The notes under the pieces: generated by a model
What the model saw: the letters and a program-made list of their open reading frames with translations, nothing else
Told to the model about the DNA's origin: nothing
Databases searched by the model: none
Program-made: the position numbers and the translations under genes
Part shown: one piece after another, positions 59,361 to 64,000 of the stretch
Layout: every line of letters begins with the position of its first letter
How positions within the stretch are numbered: the first letter of the stretch is position 1
Origin: Streptomyces sp. NBRC 109706
GTDB taxonomy: Bacteria; Actinomycetota; Actinomycetes; Streptomycetales; Streptomycetaceae
Assembly: GCF_000974485.1 (NCBI RefSeq)
Contig: NZ_BBOM01000008.1
Span: forward strand, 124,001 to 188,000
Direction: 5' to 3'
DNA: 64,000 nucleotides

Positions 59361-61333
59361 GACAGGCGGTAGCGGAAGACGGCGGTCGGCGGGTGGGCCA
59401 CCCGCAGCACATGGGCCCGGCCGCGGGCGTCGGCGAAGTAGGTGCGGTCCAGATCGCTGACGGTCGCCTCCAGCTGGTCCCCCCAGTGGACGTCGAGGGT
59501 GACGCGGCCCCGGCGCAGGCGCAGGCCGCGCGCCGTGACGGTGTCGCCGATCTCGACCCGGCCCGGGCCGCCGGTCCAGGTGAGCCGGTCTCCCCGCCGC
59601 AGCAGCAGGGGCACCTGCTCGGTGGCCTCGCTGACGACGTCGAGGCGCCGGGTGATCGAGGCGTCGTCGAGTACGGCGGCGCCCGTGACATTGCCCTGCG
59701 GGCTGCGCCAGGTCAGGCCCAACTCGTCGGCGGTCGCGACCTGTTCGGGATCGAGTGCGACGCCGTCCGCCGGGTCCCCGTCGAAGTAGGCGACGGTGAG
59801 GTCGGCGGCGGCGTCGGTGCCGCCGCCGGGCAGCACGGTGGCCCAGCAGTCCTCGTTGCTGTTGTGTCCGCCGTGGATGAGGGTGCCGGCCTCGGGATGC
59901 CAGATCAGGGAGAGGCCGGAGCGGACCAGGGGGGTCGCGTTGGGCCCGTAGTGGGCCATGGTGTAGTAGCCCGGACGCCGCACGAACAGGTAGTCCTCGC
60001 CGCGCGGATCGCGTCGCAGCTCGGTGAACCGGTCCGACGCCAGATAGGGCAGTGCGGCGACGGCGGCGGCCTTGGCCGCACAGGTCGGATACCGCTCGCC
60101 GTAGGGGATGTTGACCAGGATGCGCGGGTTGGTCGCCCCGCGCTCCTGCTCCGGCACGGGCGCGGTCTCCGCCGCCCATGCCTCGCGTTGCGCCGCCCGG
60201 TCCTCGTCCGTCGGGTAGAACGCGGCCATCGCCGGCACCAGCGGGGTGAACCACGAGCCCAGATCGCGCTGTTGGGGCTCGTCGGTGACATCGTCCAGGT
60301 AGTACATGGGGGTGCGGGCGGATCCGGCCGTGTTGGCGATGTAGCCGGCGCCGTCGGGTTCGCGGACCAGGTTGTAGCCCAGCCAGTCGGCGAACCGCTC
60401 GACCGTGCCGACCAGTTCGGGCGCCTCGGTGTGGTCCAGTATCTCGACGATCTCGGAGAGCGTGACGTTGAGGTTGTAGGCGATGTCCATGCCGCGCGGC
60501 TCGTAGAAGTAGCCGGCCGGGCTCTGGCCCCTGGCGACGATGTCCGCTGTCCTCTCCCGGAGTCGGGTCGCGAGCCCGGGGTCGGGATCCAGGCGCAGGG
60601 CGAGGGTCGCGCCGGCGAGGCCGGCCATCGGCTGGTTGACGAACTCGATGGACCCCGGCTGCCACACGCCCTCGTTGGCCGGGTCGAGGAACCAGGTCAT
60701 GGCGCGGTGCAGCGCCGCGCTGATCTCGTCCCTGGTCCCGGGGAGCCGGTCGGCGCGCCGCAGGTCCTCCAGGGTCTTGGAGAGATAGCCGAGGGCGAAG
60801 GCGGTGGCCGCGCGGGAGCGTTCGGTCGGCTCGAACTCGGACCAGAACCCCTCCTCGTGCTGAAGGGAGAGGTAGTAGCGGATGGCGGCGTCCAGCCGGG
60901 CCAGCAGCGCGGGATCGCCGTGGTAGGGGTTCCAGTCGCGTTCGGTGGTGGCGAACCAGGCGAGGGTGCGGACATGCTCCTGGATACGGGCGTTGAACGG
61001 TTCGACCGGCGTCCGCCACCAGCCGCCCGCCATCCAGCCGTGCCGCTCGGCCCCGTCGTCGACGATCTCGTTGACCATGGGGGCGAGCGTCACCAGGTAG
61101 GGGGCGAGCCGCTGTTCGGGGTGGCTGAAGAGGGACCGGTCGAGCGAGCCGGCCGGGAGGGGCGCGATCGGCGGCAGTCCTGAGGCGTCGGCGGGCGGGG
61201 AGGCGGCGAACGCGCTCGGACCGGCCAGCCCCGCGGCGGTCACAAGCGTTCCCGCGCCGGCCCCCAGCAGCAGGGTGCGACGGGTCATTCTCGGTGAGGT
61301 GGGTCTCGGTGAGGTGGGTTCGGCCATCGTCAT
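59357..61333 (-). CDS. Tat-type secreted protein of unknown family, probable (alpha/alpha)6 glycan-active enzyme
   Basis: A 658-residue protein. A twin-arginine-like signal (MTRRTLLLGAGAGTLVTAAGLAG, then AFAA) near the N-terminus predicts export. Residues about 90-420 are helical with paired Trp/Tyr-rich segments (WNPYHGDPALLARLDAAIRYYLSLQHEEGFWSEF, YNLNVTLSEIVEILDHTE) suggesting an (alpha/alpha) toroid. A beta-rich C-terminal half follows (GLSLIWHPEAGTLIHGGHNSNEDCWATVLPGGG). I do not recognise the family; polysaccharide lyase or hydrolase is the best guess from shape and context. It starts at ATG 61333 behind AAAGGA, 10 nt after the permease stop, and overlaps the rhamnosidase start. Confidence 0.7.
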   Translation of the reverse strand: MTMAEPTSPRPTSPRMTRRTLLLGAGAGTLVTAAGLAGPSAFAASPPADASGLPPIAPLPAGSLDRSLFSHPEQRLAPYLVTLAPMVNEIVDDGAERHGWMAGGWWRTPVEPFNARIQEHVRTLAWFATTERDWNPYHGDPALLARLDAAIRYYLSLQHEEGFWSEFEPTERSRAATAFALGYLSKTLEDLRRADRLPGTRDEISAALHRAMTWFLDPANEGVWQPGSIEFVNQPMAGLAGATLALRLDPDPGLATRLRERTADIVARGQSPAGYFYEPRGMDIAYNLNVTLSEIVEILDHTEAPELVGTVERFADWLGYNLVREPDGAGYIANTAGSARTPMYYLDDVTDEPQQRDLGSWFTPLVPAMAAFYPTDEDRAAQREAWAAETAPVPEQERGATNPRILVNIPYGERYPTCAAKAAAVAALPYLASDRFTELRRDPRGEDYLFVRRPGYYTMAHYGPNATPLVRSGLSLIWHPEAGTLIHGGHNSNEDCWATVLPGGGTDAAADLTVAYFDGDPADGVALDPEQVATADELGLTWRSPQGNVTGAAVLDDASITRRLDVVSEATEQVPLLLRRGDRLTWTGGPGRVEIGDTVTARGLRLRRGRVTLDVHWGDQLEATVSDLDRTYFADARGRAHVLRVAHPPTAVFRYRLS

Positions 61334-61343
61334 CGGTGTCCTT

Positions 61344-62207
61344 TCAGCCCTTGAGCCCGGAGGCGAAGCCCTTGATGATCGACTTCTGGAGGAGGAAGTA
61401 GACGAGCAGGATCGGCAGAATCGCGAGGACCATGCCGGCGAAGATCACGCCCCAGTTGGTGCTGAACTCGCCACGGAAGGCGAAGATGGCCACCGGGAGC
61501 GTCTGTTGGGAGCTGCCGCCGACGTAGAGCAGCGGTGTCAGGAACTCGTTCCACACGTTGATCGACGAGATGATCACCACAGTGCCGGTGACGGGGCGCA
61601 GCAGCGGGAAGACGACCCCGAGGAACGTCCGCAGGGTGCCGGCGCCGTCCACATACGCCGCCTCCTCGTACTCGCGGGGCAGCGCCCGGGTGAAGCCGGC
61701 GTAGAGGAACACCGTCATCGGCAGCTGGGTGCCCACGTTGAAGATGATCAACGAGGTGTAGGTCTGGAGCAGGTCGATGTCCCGCATCAGTTGGTAGAGC
61801 GGCACCATGCCCAGCTGGAGCGGAATCATGATGCCCAGCAGGAACAGCACATAGGTCGTGTAACTGAGCCGCCCGGCGCGCCGGGCGATGGTGTACGCGG
61901 CCAGCGAGCCCAGCGCGATCAGCAGCGCCACGCTGATCGCCGCGACCACGGTCGAGTTGAACAGCGCCTGGCCCAACTCCGCCTCGCGCCAGGCGGTGGT
62001 GTAGTTGTCCAGATGCAGCCCGGACGGTGGGCCCAGCGGGTCGGAGGCGACCTCGTCCGGTGTCTTGAGCGAGATGCTGAGGAAGACGTAGAAGGGGAAG
62101 GCGAACAGCACGCCGACCGCGATCATGGCCAACTCGCCCAGCACCGCTCGCGGTCCACGTCCGCGTCGGGCGCCAAGAAGTCCGCCGCCCAGAAGTCCGC
62201 CGCTCAT
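61344..62207 (-). CDS. Carbohydrate ABC transporter permease (MalG type)
   Basis: A 287-residue six-helix permease. EAA loop: YEEAAYVDGAGTLRTFLGVVFPLLRPV. It starts at ATG 62207, overlapping the upstream permease stop (ATGA). Context with a rhamnosidase suggests uptake of rhamnose-containing oligosaccharides. No ATPase gene is present. Confidence 0.92.
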   Translation of the reverse strand: MSGGLLGGGLLGARRGRGPRAVLGELAMIAVGVLFAFPFYVFLSISLKTPDEVASDPLGPPSGLHLDNYTTAWREAELGQALFNSTVVAAISVALLIALGSLAAYTIARRAGRLSYTTYVLFLLGIMIPLQLGMVPLYQLMRDIDLLQTYTSLIIFNVGTQLPMTVFLYAGFTRALPREYEEAAYVDGAGTLRTFLGVVFPLLRPVTGTVVIISSINVWNEFLTPLLYVGGSSQQTLPVAIFAFRGEFSTNWGVIFAGMVLAILPILLVYFLLQKSIIKGFASGLKG

Positions 62208-63118
62208 GAGTCCACCTCGAATCGGCGCAGCGTCCGCAGCTGGATCATGGCGAAGGCGAACACGATCATGGTAAGCACCAGGGCGATCGCCGCGCTGTAG
62301 CCGAACTCGCCCGAGACGAACGCCTCCTTGTACATCACCACCGACAGCGTCTCGGTGGCGTAGCCGGGCCCGCCGCCGGTCATGGCGAAGACCTGGTCGA
62401 ACAGCTTGAGGCTCCCGATCAGCGTGAGCGAAAGCGCGATCGTCGTCGCGGGCAGCAGCAGGGGCAGCGTGACGGAACGGAACCGCTGCCACGGCCCGGC
62501 GCCGTCGATGGCGGCGGCCTCGTGCACCTCGGGTGGGATGCCCTGGAGCCCGGCGAGGTAGATCACCATCGTCAGTCCGGCGTTCTGCCAGATGATCACG
62601 CCGATCACCGACCACAGGGCCACCGAGCCGTCCCCGAGCCAGTTCTGGCGCAGCGCCCCGAGGCCCACATCGGACAGCGCCGTGTTCAGCGGGCCGGTCG
62701 GTGTGAGCACGTACTGCCACAGAAAGCCGATGATCACCGGCGGCAGCAGCGCCGAGGCGAAGAACAGGGTGCGCAGGACGTTCCGACTGCGTAGCCGGGT
62801 GTTCAGCGCCAGCGCCAGGCCGAGCCCGGCGGCGGTCTGGACGATGGTGCAGGCCGCCGCGATCGTCAGGGTGTTGACCAGCGCGGAACGCGCGGACTCC
62901 GTGTTGAACAGGCGGCGGAAGTTGTCCAGGCCGACGAAGTTCGCATCGCCGGCCCGGCCGGTCCAGTCGGTGAACGCGTACAGTCCACCGGCGGCCGTCG
63001 GGTAGAGCACCACGACGCCGTAGACCAGCAGGGCCGGCACCACGAACAGCCAGGGCGCCCCGCGCACCCCGACGCGTCGCCGCCGGCCGGCGCGGGCGGG
63101 GAGGGGCGGCGCGGTCAC
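62204..63118 (-). CDS. Carbohydrate ABC transporter permease (MalF type)
   Basis: A 304-residue six-helix permease. EAA loop: VHEAAAIDGAGPWQRFRSVTLPLLLPA. GTG 63118 overlaps the stop of the upstream binding-protein gene by 4 nt (GTGA), so I prefer it over a longer frame whose extra residues read as the antisense of neighbouring code. Confidence 0.9.
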   Translation of the reverse strand: MTAPPLPARAGRRRRVGVRGAPWLFVVPALLVYGVVVLYPTAAGGLYAFTDWTGRAGDANFVGLDNFRRLFNTESARSALVNTLTIAAACTIVQTAAGLGLALALNTRLRSRNVLRTLFFASALLPPVIIGFLWQYVLTPTGPLNTALSDVGLGALRQNWLGDGSVALWSVIGVIIWQNAGLTMVIYLAGLQGIPPEVHEAAAIDGAGPWQRFRSVTLPLLLPATTIALSLTLIGSLKLFDQVFAMTGGGPGYATETLSVVMYKEAFVSGEFGYSAAIALVLTMIVFAFAMIQLRTLRRFEVDS

Positions 63119-64000
63119 CTGGTCCCCTTCGCGTACTGTTCGTCCAACTCGTCCAGCAGCGCCGGAATGCCGATCTCCCCGGCGAGCAGCTGCTGCCCCG
63201 ACTGGAGCAGCGTCTGCTGGGTGTCGCCGTTGGGCCACAGATAGTTGGCGTAGGGCGCGGTGCGGCCCGCGTCGACCAGCGGCAGCACCGGGGCCAGCGG
63301 CGAGTCCGCCGCCTGGGCGGTCTCGCCGAGGCCGGGCAGCACGCCCAAAGTGTTGGCGTAGGCCTCGATGTTCTCCGGCTCGGCGAGGAAATCGAGGAAG
63401 GTCCGCGCCTCGTCCACCCGGGGCGAGGCGGCGTTCACGGCGAGGAAGTCGGGCGCGGTGGGCAGCACCGTCGCGTCGGGGTCGTCGTTGGCCGGCAGGG
63501 CGAACACCTCGAAGGCGTCCGAGCCCTCGGCCGCGTAGTCGTACAGCTGCGGCAGTCCGGCCGAGACCAGCAGGGTCATCCCGGCCTCGCCCCTGGCCAG
63601 CGCCTGCTGCGCCTGGTCGGCCGGGACGCCGAGCGCGTCGGGCGTGAAGTACTCGTTCAGTTCGGTCAGCTTCTCGAAGACCTCGGTCCAGGCCGCCTCG
63701 TCGGCGAAGCTCGTCTCGCCGGCGCGCATCCGCTCGTCGAGGTCCGGCTGCTCGGCGTGGACCAGGGTGCCGGCCAGTGCGTAGACGAAGAACTGGAGGT
63801 AGACCCCTCCGGAGAGCCCGGCCGCGATCGGGGTCTTCCCCGCGGCCTCAAGCTCCTCGCAGACGGCGAGCAACTCGCTCCAGGTGGTGGGGACCTCCAG
63901 CGACAGCTCCTCGAACACCTCCTTGTTGTAGGCGGCGACGATCGCGTTGCGTCCGACCGGGTAGGCGACGGTGCGCTCCCCGTCTCCCGCCAACACGCCC
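63115..64000 (-). CDS. Sugar ABC transporter solute-binding protein, C-terminal part (runs off the right edge)
   Basis: About 295 C-terminal residues of a CUT1 binding protein. YPVGRNAIVAAYNKEVFEELSLEVPTTWSELLAVCEELEAAGKTPIA is typical, as are the later LDFLAEPENIEAYANTLGVLPG segments. The signal peptide and lipobox would be beyond 64000. First visible gene of the operon continuing through two permeases, the unknown secreted protein and the rhamnosidase. Confidence 0.88.
   Translation of the reverse strand, partial: GVLAGDGERTVAYPVGRNAIVAAYNKEVFEELSLEVPTTWSELLAVCEELEAAGKTPIAAGLSGGVYLQFFVYALAGTLVHAEQPDLDERMRAGETSFADEAAWTEVFEKLTELNEYFTPDALGVPADQAQQALARGEAGMTLLVSAGLPQLYDYAAEGSDAFEVFALPANDDPDATVLPTAPDFLAVNAASPRVDEARTFLDFLAEPENIEAYANTLGVLPGLGETAQAADSPLAPVLPLVDAGRTAPYANYLWPNGDTQQTLLQSGQQLLAGEIGIPALLDELDEQYAKGTR

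Overview
This window looks like the chromosome of a Streptomyces or close relative. It is very GC-rich throughout, genes use GTG starts and 4-nt stop/start overlaps, TTA codons are rare, and it carries actinomycete families such as a DUF574-type methyltransferase, a PrpR/ScfR-like regulator and CUT1 sugar importers without their own ATPase.

Layout. (1) 1-19115: a Ser/Thr kinase runs off the left edge. Divergent from it is a tightly coupled lipid-polyketide operon: fatty acyl-AMP ligase, diiron acyl-ACP desaturase, hotdog thioesterase, stand-alone ACP, cyclopropane-synthase-type methyltransferase, second diiron desaturase, then two modular type I PKS proteins ending in a thioesterase. A convergent P450 (19134-20366) closes the locus. 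The PKS loading module begins with a shrunken ketosynthase that lacks its catalytic residues, and two genes of the operon carry TTA codons. (2) 20690-30884: an ABC-F remnant, two methyltransferases around an EF-hand protein, a secreted GH43, a membrane protein, a Zn alcohol dehydrogenase, an aldo/keto reductase, an AzgA-type purine permease and an XRE regulator. (3) 31539-34861: SDR, AraC regulator, ABM monooxygenase and alpha/beta hydrolase. (4) 35175-45982: a C3/propionyl metabolism island with an Lrp/AsnC regulator, an AceE-like E1, citramalate synthase behind a cobalamin riboswitch plus short leader ORF, a PrpR-like regulator, and prpD-prpB-prpC (methylcitrate cycle). (5) 46150-56865: a GNAT, a CUT1 sugar importer with paired palindromic operators, an IS110 insertion, a secreted GH30, a nucleoside deaminase and a frameshifted GNAT. 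(6) 56901-64000: a second CUT1 importer in one operon with a Tat-type secreted protein of unknown family and a GH78 alpha-L-rhamnosidase.

How it fits together. The lipid-PKS operon reads as follows: the FAAL activates a fatty acid onto the free ACP, the desaturases and methyltransferase modify the chain while carrier-bound (a toolkit reminiscent of mycolate biosynthesis), and the PKS extends it by one malonyl and one methylmalonyl unit. Domain content predicts a 5-hydroxy-2-methyl-2-enoyl end group. The island at 35-46 kb can make 2-oxobutyrate/propionyl-CoA (CimA, E1) and burn it (PrpDBC). The riboswitch suggests that the supply side is tied to vitamin B12 status. Product predictions and regulatory links are inference from sequence.
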